Source of the DNA: Alligator mississippiensis
Taxonomy: Eukaryota > Chordata > Crocodylia > Alligatoridae
NCBI RefSeq assembly: GCF_030867095.1
Contig: NC_081837.1
Span: forward strand, 19,078,001 to 19,142,000
Direction of reading: 5' to 3'
DNA: 64,000 nt
Shown: piece by piece, positions 22,405 to 31,969 of the stretch
Layout: every line of letters starts with the position of its first letter
Position numbering within the stretch: the stretch's first letter is position 1
Position numbers and translations under genes: made by a program
Notes under the pieces: model-generated
What the model was told of the DNA's origin: nothing
Seen by the model: only the letters and a program-made list of their open reading frames with translations
The model's database searches: none

Positions 22405-24080
22405 CCCCTGGTGACACGTCGGCATGACGATCTTGTCTTTTCTTCTCTCTTAGGTGTCTGGTGAGAATTGAGACCCCAAGCATTCTGCTTCTGCCTTTTA
22501 TGTTCAAATTCACAGCTCAACAGGTAATGGAAGTTAAATGGCTCATACTGGCCAGCCAAGTAAGGCAACGATGCTGCAGAAGCAAGATGGGTGTGAACTG
22601 CTTCCCTGGGCATGCTGGGCTTGGGAAAAACCACCAGATCCTTCCTGGCTGGGAGGAGAGCATCTAACAAGTTGACAGTGTCCCAGTAGAAGCTCCCGGG
22701 GGTTCCTCCATCTGCAAGCCCACTTTTCACCCGTTGCAGCCAAGCCCTTGGCCAATGGGCAAGGCTCCACTGTTCACCGTGACACTGGATGATTGAATGT
22801 CGCTGGGCCACCTGAGTGGCAGTGCTGAGGTGAGTCGGGCGGGGACCTGTGACAAGGTTACATGAGAGTGAGGGGGCAATCTCAACATGAGGACTACCAA
22901 GCCCGTCTGTTGGAGTGCGCGGGCCCAAGGCAAGGACACAAGAAAAGAGGCTGCAGAAAACTACAAGGAGTGAGAAGCCACTTACCTGCTCAGATAGGCA
23001 GAGGCACCAGCGCTGTCATCCCATGGACCCATCCCGGCAGATCGGGCAGGGGAGGACGCAGGGAGGAGACGACAGAGGTGGGCAAGGAGGGGAGGAGTGC
23101 AGGGCTTCACCTTCTTAGGGTGAAGCAGCACGGGAGCAGCCAGGCGAGCTGGAACCTGCAGAAGAAGGGCAGAGTCAGGGAACGCTCAGTGTGGGGTCCT
23201 TCTGCTCAACCCCGGGAACAACCACGGGGTAAGGGAGCATCCCCCCAGCAGGCAGCAGGACGTTGCTCTCACACATGGCTCAGTGGGGCTTTCTGTCCCA
23301 GCGGGCCTGGCCTGGGCCAGAAACTCTGATTCCCGGGTTGAACCCCTGGCAACAGGGTCCTGAGGCCCAGAGGTGGGCAATGAGGGGCCAACCCAGGAGA
23401 TAGCTGGTCCATGCAGGGCACTAGGGCCCTGGCAGAGAGGTGGGACGGGTCATCCTGAGCGGCCTGGAGGCAGGGGGCACCCGATCATCATGTGGGCTGG
23501 TGGAGGGGCAGCCCCTCAGGCCTGGGGCTGGTTGGGGTGCAGGGGGGAAACTCACCTCCTTGCTGCCTCCGACCTTCTCCTCCTCCCCTTTGCCACAGTG
23601 TCAGCCCTGCAGGTGGGAGGCAGAGACACTGGTCACCTCCCATTCACCCCATGCCCCCAGGCTCCGGCCACTGCCACCACCCCATGCCCAGGCCTCCCCT
23701 CTCTCCATCGCTGCCTTTGTACCAGGGACTGGCCCTGGGTGTCCTGCCAGACCCACCTCCCTTCCTCCCGCTGTGCTGCCTGCGCCTAGGTCTGGTTCCT
23801 GGCTGCCGTCTGGACATACACAACAGGGACGGCTCCCAGCACAGAGAGCCCAGGCCTGCAGCGCCCCTGTCCCAGCCCTGTCCCACCTAGACACCCAGGA
23901 CGCTGGAGGGACTTGCGGGCAAGGCACTTACTGAAGACACACTAGTCATACCCTTTCACTCACCTCTTCCCCTCCTGGGCTCCTGGCCCCCACCCCTTCT
24001 CCTAACCTGCGAGACCCTTCCCAGGACCAGGAACGGGCTCCTGGCTCCAGCCCTCCTTCAGCTCCCCTACTGATCCCACG
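22405..24080. other. GC-rich segment, no confident gene
   Basis: GC content rises sharply from about 22.9 kb. A possible minus-strand exon near 23553-23603 is bounded by a good acceptor (CTGCAG) and a GTGAGT donor, but its frame is not fixed and it carries only a basic, low-complexity peptide. It could be a downstream exon of the coiled-coil gene. Other open frames are GC-driven. Confidence 0.35.
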
Positions 24081-24120
24081 CTCACAACCTAACGCTAGTG
24101 AAAGCATCATGTTTGCTGCT

Positions 24121-24197
24121 TGTAGGGCCACTTATGGTTCTGGACTGACTCACGGAGCTGGCTGATTTGGCTTGGAGCATGAAACATTTCTTTAGAA
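24121..24197. repeat. Inverted repeat copy (left partner of 29555-29643)
   Basis: The sequence starting TGTAGGGCCACTTATGGTTC and continuing to CATTTCTTTAGAAAA reappears as its reverse complement at 29555-29643, with moderate divergence and a roughly 10-bp insertion in the right copy. It lies 5.4 kb from its partner and brackets the coiled-coil exons. Confidence 0.8.
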
Positions 24198-24239
24198 AAA
24201 AACCCCAAAAACTAGGCACATCATCATACCTTTCCCCCT

Positions 24240-24450
24240 GTCTTGTCGTCTTTGGACCCTGCAAGGCTTTGGTCCCCAGGGGCAGGGGGTCACAGCCCAC
24301 GTCTACCAGGCAGAGGGCCCTTGTCTGTGTGGAGGCATCCTGATTTTGGGGGCCCTCTGCCTGGGTGCTGGCTTCCACAGTGGGGGGAGAACTTGTGTGC
24401 GTCCTGGCCTCAACCCCCTGGGAGGAGCGTTTCCGCCTGATTGCACAAGA
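24240..24450 (-). CDS. Possible last exon of the unidentified gene, STQ-rich
   Basis: A minus-strand open stretch contains TVEASTQAEGPQNQ and then DASTQTRALC. An acceptor-like AATCAG lies near 24440. The peptide repeats an EASTQAEG unit also present at 24.8 kb. TQT-type motifs are known as short docking sites for dynein light chain LC8 in many coiled-coil proteins, but that link is inference. The frame runs on into the inverted-repeat copy at 24121-24197, so the true end is uncertain and the exon may be a duplicate or relic. Confidence 0.3.
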
Positions 24451-24699
24451 ATCAAATGTTCAGAGATGGATCATGGACTGAATTCAAGCCCAACAGGCCC
24501 TTTGATGGAAGCACTCCCTGACCTGCAAAAACCCCTGCTCCCAGCCCCGCCAGCCTGCCCTGCAGGGGGAACACTGCACGTGACACTCCCAGCACCCCCA
24601 CACACTAGCAGTATAAAAAGCATCAAACCTCTCCCTGTGCCCCAGTCCTTTTGGACAGCAGTGAGCCTCTGTTTGTGTGCTCGCCACTGTCCTGGCCAG

Positions 24700-24854
24700 G
24701 GGTTGCCTCTGGCAGCCCGTATTGGCCAGGCAGAGGACCCTGGTCTGGTACCGGCGTGCTCGTGGCAGGGGCCCTCTGCCTGGGTGCTGGCTTCAACGGT
24801 AACGGGCAGGCACTCCTTCACGACCCCCTCCACGGGAGGCTGTTGCAAATGAAA
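24700..24854 (-). CDS. Probable exon of the unidentified gene, STQ-rich
   Basis: Follows an acceptor CATTTGCAACAG on the minus strand. In the phase left by the preceding exon (25186-25284, phase 0) it reads PPVEGVVKECLPVTVEASTQ and then AEGPCHEHAG. A donor-like GGTACC lies near 24763. A second frame in the region, read at 24687, gives ASTQTEAHC, echoing the same unit. The repeated EASTQAEG unit here and at 24.37 kb suggests an internal duplication of coding sequence. The downstream border is not settled. Confidence 0.4.
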
Positions 24855-25185
24855 AAACAGTGGCAGTGAGGACAAAATGCAAGCCCCTGGTGCAGTGCTG
24901 GCAACCTGGTGGAGTACGGGAGAGGGGACAGCCAGCCACGAAGCAAGGGAGGTCGGTGCAGCACAGACCCAGACCTGTCACCCCACCAGTCCCACAGTGT
25001 GACACCCACAAGGCTCACGTAGTGCCCAGCACTGCACACACACATGCCTCCCCCCACAGAGCCGGGGCAGCACCCAGCCCCTCGACTGCACGGCCTGGCA
25101 CAGCGGGGCACAGCCTTGCCCTGGGCGCACACAGGTGCACACACACTCCCCGTCTCCCTGGGCAGGGGCATGCAGAGCAACTCAC

Positions 25186-25284
25186 CTCTGTGGGGCTGTC
25201 CTCCAGAGCCTGGCCCTGCTCCCTGTGTGCCGGGAGAGCCAGCACCAGGGTGCGATTCTCCTGTTGCAGCTCTTCCACTTGAGT
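25186..25284 (-). CDS. Coiled-coil exon 8 of the unidentified gene
   Basis: A 99-bp exon with acceptor GTGCAG and donor GTGAG, phase 0 at both ends (33 codons). It contains QVEELQQENRTLVLAL followed by HREQGQALEDSPTE. Leucines and other hydrophobics recur at heptad-like spacing (V..L...N..L..AL), so a parallel coiled coil is likely. It joins in frame to exon 7 (25529-25556), giving EEQLL directly before TQVEELQ. I cannot assign a family; golgin-like or CCDC-type coiled-coil proteins are candidates only in a loose sense. Confidence 0.6.
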
Positions 25285-25528
25285 CTGCACCACAATCACC
25301 CCAGCCCATCAGACCATGCCCATGGCTGCACCGAGCATATTGGGCACCCAACAGCGGCACCTCCTGAGGCACCTGTCAGGCCCCACCTGTCCCCACACGC
25401 AAGGTACCAGGTCTCTGGTTCCCACTTTCATGTCCTCTGGGATATACACACCTGGCCAAGCTCAGCCTCAGCCTGCTCCCTCCCCTGCCCCACACCGCTG
25501 CAGACCTTGCCCCCCCCGGCCAACTCAC

Positions 25529-25556
25529 CAGGAGCTGCTCTTCCCTTTGCCAAGTA
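25529..25556 (-). CDS. Micro-exon 7 of the unidentified coiled-coil gene
   Basis: A 28-bp exon bounded by acceptor CCCACAG and donor GTGAGT. Its first base completes the arginine codon left open by exon 6 (CG plus T), then reads TWQREEQLL and ends at phase 0. The exact phase fit on both sides, together with strong splice sites, is the reason for calling such a short exon. Confidence 0.55.
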
Positions 25557-25728
25557 CTGTGGGGACAAAGCACATTTGTGGGCTCAGGGAGACTGAAGGC
25601 GCCATCCCACAAAACAGACCTTCCCCAAAGAGAGGCTCGCGCAGAAGCAGGGACGGGCCCTGGGCTTCAGCCCCGAGCCCTGTGCCGCACCCCAGGAACA
25701 GCCCGGTGCCCCCCAGCCCCACACCTAC

Positions 25729-25796
25729 CGGGACAGGAGGGCTGCTGCGTCCTGCTCCTGTTGAGCCAGGCAGGCCCTTAGTGCCTTCAACTCCAG
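25729..25796 (-). CDS. Coiled-coil exon 6 of the unidentified gene
   Basis: A 68-bp exon with acceptor CTGCAG and donor GTAGGT, starting at phase 0 and ending two bases into a codon. It reads LELKALRACLAQQEQD and then AAALLSR. Leucines at heptad-like spacing with charged and glutamine residues indicate coiled coil. It is preceded in frame by exon 5 (GYHQQQ), and the arginine codon is completed by exon 7. Confidence 0.6.
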
Positions 25797-26012
25797 CTGC
25801 AGGAAACGAGAGTGTGTGGGTTAGAGAGGCCTCACGCCACTGCCTGTCTGCGCATGGAGCCACCTCTTGCCCCACCTGTCCCTCTGGCCCTGCCTTTGCC
25901 CTCCATCCCGCAGCCCAGCCCCAGGCTTGTCCCTCTGGTCCACACCTCTGTGCAGCCATCAGCCAGCGCACTTGGTCTCCTCACAGCCCCCACCCCCCTG
26001 GGACCCGCTCAC

Positions 26013-26048
26013 CTGCTGCTGGTGGTACCCGCTGCAGGGTTTGTCCTC
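26013..26048 (-). CDS. Short exon 5 of the unidentified coiled-coil gene
   Basis: A 36-bp exon between acceptor TTTCTCCAG and donor GTGAGC, phase 0 to 0, reading EDKPCSGYHQQQ. The glutamine-rich end leads directly into the coiled-coil exon 6. Confidence 0.5.
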
Positions 26049-26493
26049 CTGGAGAAAGAAAGAGCGTCTGGGGCCATGGGCTCCCTTGGGCAGCAAGGTC
26101 CCATCTCTCCGTGATGCAGGGTTGGTGGGCCTCTGAGCCCCGGGGCCGGGCAGGGCTCCTAGAGCTGGGCCCAGGGATCCCAGGGGTTGGTTGTTACCCC
26201 CTGTCCCAGGTGAGTCCCCACCTCCAAGCTCCAGGTCCCCCCAGACACTCGGATTCGGGAAGGACTGTCCCTGCGATCGGGGGATGAGCCCACGACCCTC
26301 CCTTAGTCTTGGAGGTCCCCTGGAGTTGGTGGGAGACGGAGACTGTCCCCCAGAGTCCCATGTGCTGCATGGGGCTGGGAGGGGCATGGGGCACCTGGGG
26401 AGAGACCCCCACCCTCAGAGCTGCCTGTCCCACTCCTTGGGCAGGGGAAAGACTCACGGCAGCGGGGGGGTGCGGCCACGTCTGGCCCCTCAC

Positions 26494-26522
26494 CTCTCTT
26501 GCCACCCGCATGACTCCCGGCC
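26494..26522 (-). CDS. Short exon 4 of the unidentified gene
   Basis: A 29-bp exon between acceptor CCCCACAG and donor GTGAGG. It starts with two bases that complete a glycine codon begun by exon 3 and then reads PGVMRVARE, ending at phase 0 to join exon 5. On its own this would be weak; the phase fit with both neighbours supports it. Confidence 0.45.
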
Positions 26523-26757
26523 CTGTGGGGAGACAAGGGGCCGCCCATCAGCTGGGCCCATGCTGCTGCAGGGCGCAGGGCGACCAGCCCCTCTGGGCCA
26601 CAACGCATTGGGGCACCTCCGAGGAGTCCTGCGTGCCACACGCACAGGGCCTTCCTCCACGGTGGTAGGGTGGGAGTCCGTCCGGGGAGAAGGACCTTGT
26701 CCCCTCCCCATGCAACCACGCAAGTCCCTCCACCGCTCACGCCAGTCCCAAACTCAC

Positions 26758-26850
26758 CAGGTGCAGGGTCCCTCCTCTCCTGCACTTGTCCAACGGAGGG
26801 GACACATGAGGACCCCTTAACGGGGGGCAGTTTTCTTTTGGCCCATCCGT
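26758..26850 (-). CDS. Exon 3 of the unidentified gene, second KLPPV motif
   Basis: A 93-bp exon with acceptor GGCGCAG and donor GTGAGT. It begins with two bases completing an aspartate codon from exon 2 and then reads GWAKRKLPPVKGSS, later VGQVQERRDPAP, leaving one base for exon 4. The KRKLPPVK stretch repeats the REKLPPVR stretch of exon 2, suggesting a short duplicated basic-proline motif. Confidence 0.55.
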
Positions 26851-27305
26851 CTGCGCCCAGGCAGGCATCTGGTGCTGAGAGGACATGAGAGCTGAGCATC
26901 AGGCTGGGTGGCACTGAGCACCACTTTTAGGATGGGGATCCCAGAGCCCGTATGAGCACCACCTTGCAAGGGAGCAGAGGGCAGCAGGGCCATTGCCAGG
27001 AGGAAGGCTCCAAGGGCTGTGGCATGGGCAGGGGCTGCAGGGCCAGGACCTGGCCCAGCATGAGGAGCCCATGGGGGCCAGTCCTGTTCCCCTTCCCCAG
27101 GGAACTTGCTGGTGAAGAGCAGGGGGTGACAGCTGGGGGGGGGGGGGCGTGGCACAGGGCAGGGGCTGTCCAGATTGCACCTTGGACAGCGTGGGCTTAG
27201 CCTGCTAGCCAAACCCTGCCGGGAGGGGAAGCCACACAGCCCTGTGGACTCTCGTGCTGCCCAGCACTTCTGCCTCCCATGGCGGGGCACGTGCCCAGGT
27301 CTCAC

Positions 27306-27357
27306 CCAGGTTGCTGGAGCGCAGGCGCACGGGGGGCAGCTTCTCCCGCCGGAGCAT
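27306..27357 (-). CDS. Exon 2 of the unidentified gene, first KLPPV motif
   Basis: A 52-bp exon with acceptor TCTTTGCAG and donor GTGAG. It reads MLRREKLPPVRLRSSNL from phase 0 and ends one base into a codon, which exon 3 completes. The methionine is the first codon of the exon, so translation could start here or continue from exon 1. Confidence 0.55.
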
Positions 27358-27599
27358 CTGCAAAGAAACACAGCCCTGAGCTGAAGGAGGGAAAGAGGAG
27401 CCGGACTGCTGAGAGCAGGGACGAGGCACGGGGCCGAGCGCTGGGCCCTTACCCAACCTCAGCCCCCGCTCACAGCTCATCACATCTCCCAAAAGTCCCC
27501 GGGACGGACCCGCATCGTGTCCCCAGGGCCAGCCCCACAGCTGAGTGAGAAAGGGCACTCATGTCTGCAACTGGTGCTCGCCTCTGACACCCGGATAGG

Positions 27600-27880
27600 A
27601 GGATGGGCTAAACCTAACTACCTAACTAATGCCTAAGGAACTACTAATCTAACTAAGACACAAACAAACAACTAACTAACGAACTAATGAAATAACTAAC
27701 TATTGAACTATCTAATGGACTAACAAACTATCAAACTATGAACTAACTACCTAAATAACTAAGAAACTGACTGGCTAACAAACTAACAATCTGACTAGCT
27801 AAGGAACTAAGAAGCTACCTAAAGAACTAACAAACTACCCAACAAACTGCTAAACTAAGACACTAACTAACCAACAGAGA
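27600..27880. repeat. Degenerate CTAA-type satellite
   Basis: About 280 bp built from variants of ACTAACTAAC and ACAAACTA in short irregular units, strongly depleted in G on the plus strand. It lies in the intron between exon 1 and exon 2 of the minus-strand coiled-coil gene and stands out sharply from the GC-rich surroundings. Confidence 0.9.
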
Positions 27881-28412
27881 TAAGGCAGGAGGACGAGGAA
27901 AGGCAAGTGGTGCGGGTGAAGCACGGGAGAGCACTGGGAGGAGCCGGTACCTGAGAGTGAGGCTGGGCATTGTGATGTCACTGGGCACAACAGCTCTTTT
28001 GCCATGGCAACCAGGGGTCTCCCTCCCACCCGGGCAAGGTGCTGAGTGCGGGGGCTGTGGGCGCCTTTGGCCTGGCCTGGCCTGGGGGTGCTCCCGTCCC
28101 AAGACGACCTGACACCCTGAGCTCTTTGGGCGCATTGTCCGTCCTTGTCCGTGTGGCCCAAGCAGTGACCGTCCTGGCTGGAGGGTCATAGCAGTGACCG
28201 CCCTGGTCCAGGGGGTCCTGGTTAAACAGTAGCCCCCTCTGATCACTGCCCAGTGGGGTCAGGGCACATCAGGGCAGTGACTGTGGCAGGGAACAGAGAC
28301 CAGCTGTACCTTAGCCCCTTACTGTGCAGGGCGGGATGACAGGATCCCGGGAAGAACAAGCTGGCCGGAGCAAGGCTCAGCATGCACCTACTTCCAATGC
28401 GGCCTCCCCTAC

Positions 28413-28457
28413 CCGGCGCTGCTGGGCCTGGTCCCGGTGCAGCGCGTAGACAGTGCC
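28413..28457 (-). CDS. Exon 1 (first recognised) of the unidentified coiled-coil gene
   Basis: A 45-bp exon with acceptor TAGCACAG and donor GTAGGG, phase 0 to 0, reading GTVYALHRDQAQQRR. It joins exon 2 in frame. Together with the next seven exons it gives 450 bp or 150 codons without a stop. Earlier exons and the promoter were not found; 28.6-29.0 kb is GC-rich but gave no convincing exon. The gene lies inside the gap between Schlafen blocks on the same strand and is much richer in GC than either flank. It is possibly an unrelated gene or a segment brought in by rearrangement. Confidence 0.5.
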
Positions 28458-28459
28458 CT

Positions 28460-29540
28460 GTGCTACACATAGCAGTAACACATCTGGAGGTATACATGCA
28501 TGCACACTGCCCCAGCCCCCCAGTGACACTTGCATGCACACACACGGAGCAGTGACACCCTTGTGCACATACAAACAGATGCGCCCTGCCCCATCTGGAA
28601 ATCCAGAGTTGCAAAGGCCTCCGAAACCTCCACCCCTGCTTCTTTTGGAGAGAAATAGTTCCCATTCCTTAGACTCTTACAGGAGCCCCCCAACATGATT
28701 CCTCGTGGGGGTTTCCTCTTGCCCCTGCTCAGATACAGCTCAGCTCCCCAGCACGGTGCAGTCACTAGGAGTGGACTTTCCTGATGGTGCTCTTGCCCCC
28801 GTCCCCACCCCCGCCCCCAGGAAGGGGATGGGGCGAACACGTGCAGCTCAGAGGGACACTCCCTGGGCCCTTTCACTCCACATGGGGAAGGGGGAGCAGG
28901 GACGGGCATGCTTATAGATTTGGCACAACCGAATGACCAACTCAGGACGCTGTGGGGTCCTCACATGAGCCCAAGTGTCAGGGATGGGCCCAACGATAGT
29001 GCTTGCTGTATGGCATGGGTCCCAGGGATGGAGCACTCACTCAGACCTCCATGCCTTTGGGGTCTGTCCACGAGTCACCTTCAGCTGAGACCAGCAGGGT
29101 GGCAAACAGCTTGATCTTTATTAGGAACAGGATTAAGCAACTCACAAGCTCACAGCTTGCAGGGAGAACTACAACTACCCACCAGCACAAACCTCACCTA
29201 CAGGGCATCATGGGGAGAGACTGGGTCATCCCACTGCTGACCCCTTGAAGGGACCTCCCATATACCACATCCCCATCCTTTACTCAGGGAGCTCCCTCTT
29301 AACTACTTGGATGTTCATCAGGTGCTACTTTAACTGGGAATGTTTCAGGATCATGACGCCAGAGGTTCAGCTCTAGCAGTGGGCTCTACCCTTTACTGCT
29401 ATCCCATTATGGTCCATGTCTTTACAGAGCAGAAAAATCCCAACAAAAATGGCAAGAAGCCTTTAGCGTGAGACAAGCCATTACAGCGCTGGCTAGCTCT
29501 GGCAAAAAGCCATGAAAGTGAAACCGCTTTAGCATTCTTT
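28460..29540. other. GC-rich upstream part of the coiled-coil locus, no confident feature
   Basis: 28,700-28,900 is GC-rich with overlapping open frames. 29,050-29,260 contains a TCTTTATTAGG stretch that could be a minus-strand polyadenylation signal or a repeat end. No first exon or promoter element could be fixed. Confidence 0.35.
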
Positions 29541-29554
29541 GAGGCACATTTTAT

Positions 29555-29643
29555 TTCTTAAAGACATTTTTCATGTTCTAAGCCAAATCAGCCCAGTGAA
29601 GTCCAAATCAGTGAGTCAGTTCAGAACCATAAGTGGCCCTACA
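29555..29643. repeat. Inverted repeat copy (right partner of 24121-24197)
   Basis: Contains CTAAGCCAAATCAGCC and ends CAGAACCATAAGTGGCCCTA, the reverse complement of the left partner apart from substitutions and a small insertion. It marks the far side of the coiled-coil locus. Confidence 0.8.
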
Positions 29644-30189
29644 ACCAGCAGGCCCAAGCCCAGAGGCTTGGGGTTCAGATGCCCCCAAGATTCACCTGCC
29701 CTCAGCCTTATGGCCACAGAAGCAAGCGAGGGAGGAGCCTCCCATTTCCATAAAGTGGACTTTAAGCCCTAACACGTTGGCGGGTACTAAACCATGCCAG
29801 AAGAACAGTTATCCCCAGGAACACTTAAGGAAAACTGCCTTCATGGACCCAGATCCATGGCATTTCCCCTGCCAGGAGCAGCCTCTCTGCAGTCTGCTAG
29901 AGCACCCCATGTGCTTCCCCCTTCCTGGGATCTCTGCCTGTATCAGGCCGGGGAGCTGGACCTCAGAGGGCAAAGCTCCCTCATGAACCATACCTGCACA
30001 GAAAGAGGAATGGGATCTGCCATCTGAAACCTGAGCCTGTTCCAGCCTCAGGAAGGGCTCAGCCTCCTCTGGCAAGTGGAGGGATAAAAACCCTCAGGGA
30101 AAATGGAAAGCAAAGACTGGGTAAATGGGCAGAAGGATGTGCTATACCAAACCCAAGCAGCTTCTTTACAGTGAAGCCCTTAGGTGAGT

Positions 30190-30840
30190 CCATAGCAATG
30201 CGATGCTGTGGCTAGTAAAGCGACCAAAATGCTGGCTTGCATCCATAGATGCTTCTCAAGCAAATCCCGGGACATCATTCTCCCCTTGTACTCGGCCTTG
30301 GTGAGGCTGCAGCTGGAGTACTGCGTCCAGTTTTGGGCTCCACAATTCAAAAAGGATGTGGAGAAGCTTGAGAGAGTCCAGAGAAGAGTCACATGCATGA
30401 TCAGAGGTCAGGGAAGCAGACCCTACGATAACAGGCTGAGAGCCCTGGGGCTCTTTAGCCTGGAAAAGCGCAGGCTCAGGGGTGATCTGATGGCCACCTA
30501 TAAGTTTATCAGGGGTGACCACCAGTATCTGGGGGAACGTTTGTTCACCAGAGCGCCCCTAGGGATGACGACCAGGTCGAACGGTCATAAACTACTACAA
30601 GACCATTTCAGGCTGGACATAAGGAAGAATTTCTTTACTGTCCGAGCCCCCAAGGTCTGGAACAGCCTGCCACCGGAGGTGGTTCAAGCGCCTACATTGA
30701 ACACCTTCAAGAGCAAACTGGATGCTTATCTTGCTGGGATCCTATGACCCCAGCTGACTTCCTGCCTTTTGGGCAGGGGGCTGGACTCGATGATCTTCCG
30801 AGGTCCCTTCCAGCCCTGATGTCTATGAAATCTATGAAAT
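30190..30840 (+). mobile_element. CR1 LINE, 5'-truncated, open C-terminal frame
   Basis: Plus-strand CR1 copy with an uninterrupted frame of 179 codons (30208-30747) covering the end of the reverse transcriptase and the conserved C-terminal blocks CIHRCFSSKSRDIILPLYSA, LEYCVQFWAPQF, RVTCMIRGQGSRPYDNRLRA and RAPKVWNSLPPEVV. The 3' untranslated end has GATGATCTTCCGAGGTCCCT and finishes with two GTCTATGAAAT-like tail units. The open frame and intact tail make it the youngest-looking CR1 here. It is truncated before the palm domain and cannot move itself. Confidence 0.93.
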
Positions 30841-31209
30841 GTCAGAAGGATTTGCAGCACTAATAAATTCTCCTGTCTTTTTATTACGTTACACACTGAC
30901 TCAATGGTGGCTTTAGCTAACACACACATGGGTGAGATGAATTCTTCCCCTACGTGTGCAAAACTGTCCATGTGGCAGGGTCCATCAAGTGACTGATCTG
31001 TACTGAAGGTCACAAATGTGGGCACTTCTATTTGGAGCTGATGTCACTGTGTGCTCTCTCCATTTGGAAGGCAAGCATTTCCCAATCATTCTCACTGAAC
31101 CAGTCCTGAGGTTTCTTTGTGAGGAAGCCTTGACATTTTTGGCACGCCTCACGGATGCCTTTCTTGAAGCTCTTGCTCTTCCTCGAGTGAGCAAACCCGA
31201 GTCTGCAAC

Positions 31210-31607
31210 CTGAAACCTGACATTTTCTTCTTATCCATTGGTTTGAAGCTTGAGGAGTTGTGGAATCACACATACCTTCTCCGTGTATCCCCCAATATTT
31301 ACCAGTGTTTGCTTTAATGTTTGAGCAGAGTTTCTTGCATAATCAGGCATGGCTGCGGGATGGCTCTTCTCAGTGACTCTGTACAGCGTAGGGTGTTTGC
31401 CTGTGGCTATTAAGAGGACATTGTGGACAACATGCTGGTTCTCTGACAATCCAACATCAACAGCTCAGCTTCTGGAAAATATCAGTAGTCTCTGGGAAGT
31501 CTCCAGAGCTTTCCTTTGCTCTTTTATTAAATCCTCCACGTCCTGATATTCTGAGAACAGTTCTTGGCTGAGTTTTTCTGGACTGTATGTTATCCCACTA
31601 GAATTCA
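31210..31607 (-). pseudogene. Schlafen pseudogene, third block
   Basis: A minus-strand block starting after an acceptor-like CTGAAACCCTAG, in the phase left by the preceding exon. It reads VNSSGITYSPEKLSQELFSE and YQDVEDLIKEQRKALE, then LLIFSRS, a TGA at 31467-31465, and continues in the same frame with AVDVGLSENQHVVHNVLLIA and LKQTLVNIGGYTEKVCV. Mammalian long Schlafens as I recall them read ..[26 protein letters not shown] and ..LKQKLVNMGGYTGKVCV, so the TGA replaces a tryptophan codon. Homology ends near 31210. One clear nonsense mutation in an otherwise good frame suggests moderate age. Confidence 0.9.
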
Positions 31608-31969
31608 CTAGGGTTTCAGGAGAGAGAGGGAGAGAAAGAGACAGTGGAAAACAATAATAAAATAACATTAGCATCTTTCCAAGAAAGATGTATGTAGGAC
31701 TGGAAAAGCCACCGCGGTCATAAGCCCAGGCATCTGTAATCAAGGGCAATTAAGATATTACATCCAAGAAGATCTACACTGTTATCCTCCCCACAGATAG
31801 GAAACACCATGCGACAGAATATGACAAACTAAGGGTCTTTAGTGTTAAACAATAAATGCCTCAAAATTGGCAATGTGTCAGAAAAGGAGAGCAGAAATGA
31901 CAAGGCTCTTACCAATGCCTTGGGCCTGTGCAATGGCAAGGAATTTTTTGGGCCAGTATGTCCATACTA

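Noticed and set aside
25316-26287. Plus-strand open frame of 323 codons opposite the coiled-coil exons
   Set aside because: It is antisense to exons with good splice sites and phase agreement, is rich in proline and serine in a low-complexity way, and has no start context or family resemblance.
27600-27880. CRISPR array or tandem gene cluster
   Set aside because: The units are short, irregular and without spacers. It is a simple satellite in a eukaryotic genome.
31028-31273. Minus-strand lysine- and cysteine-containing frame just after the third Schlafen block
   Set aside because: It looked at first like a zinc-finger or Schlafen continuation, but the cysteine spacing fits no finger and Schlafen similarity has already ended near 31210.
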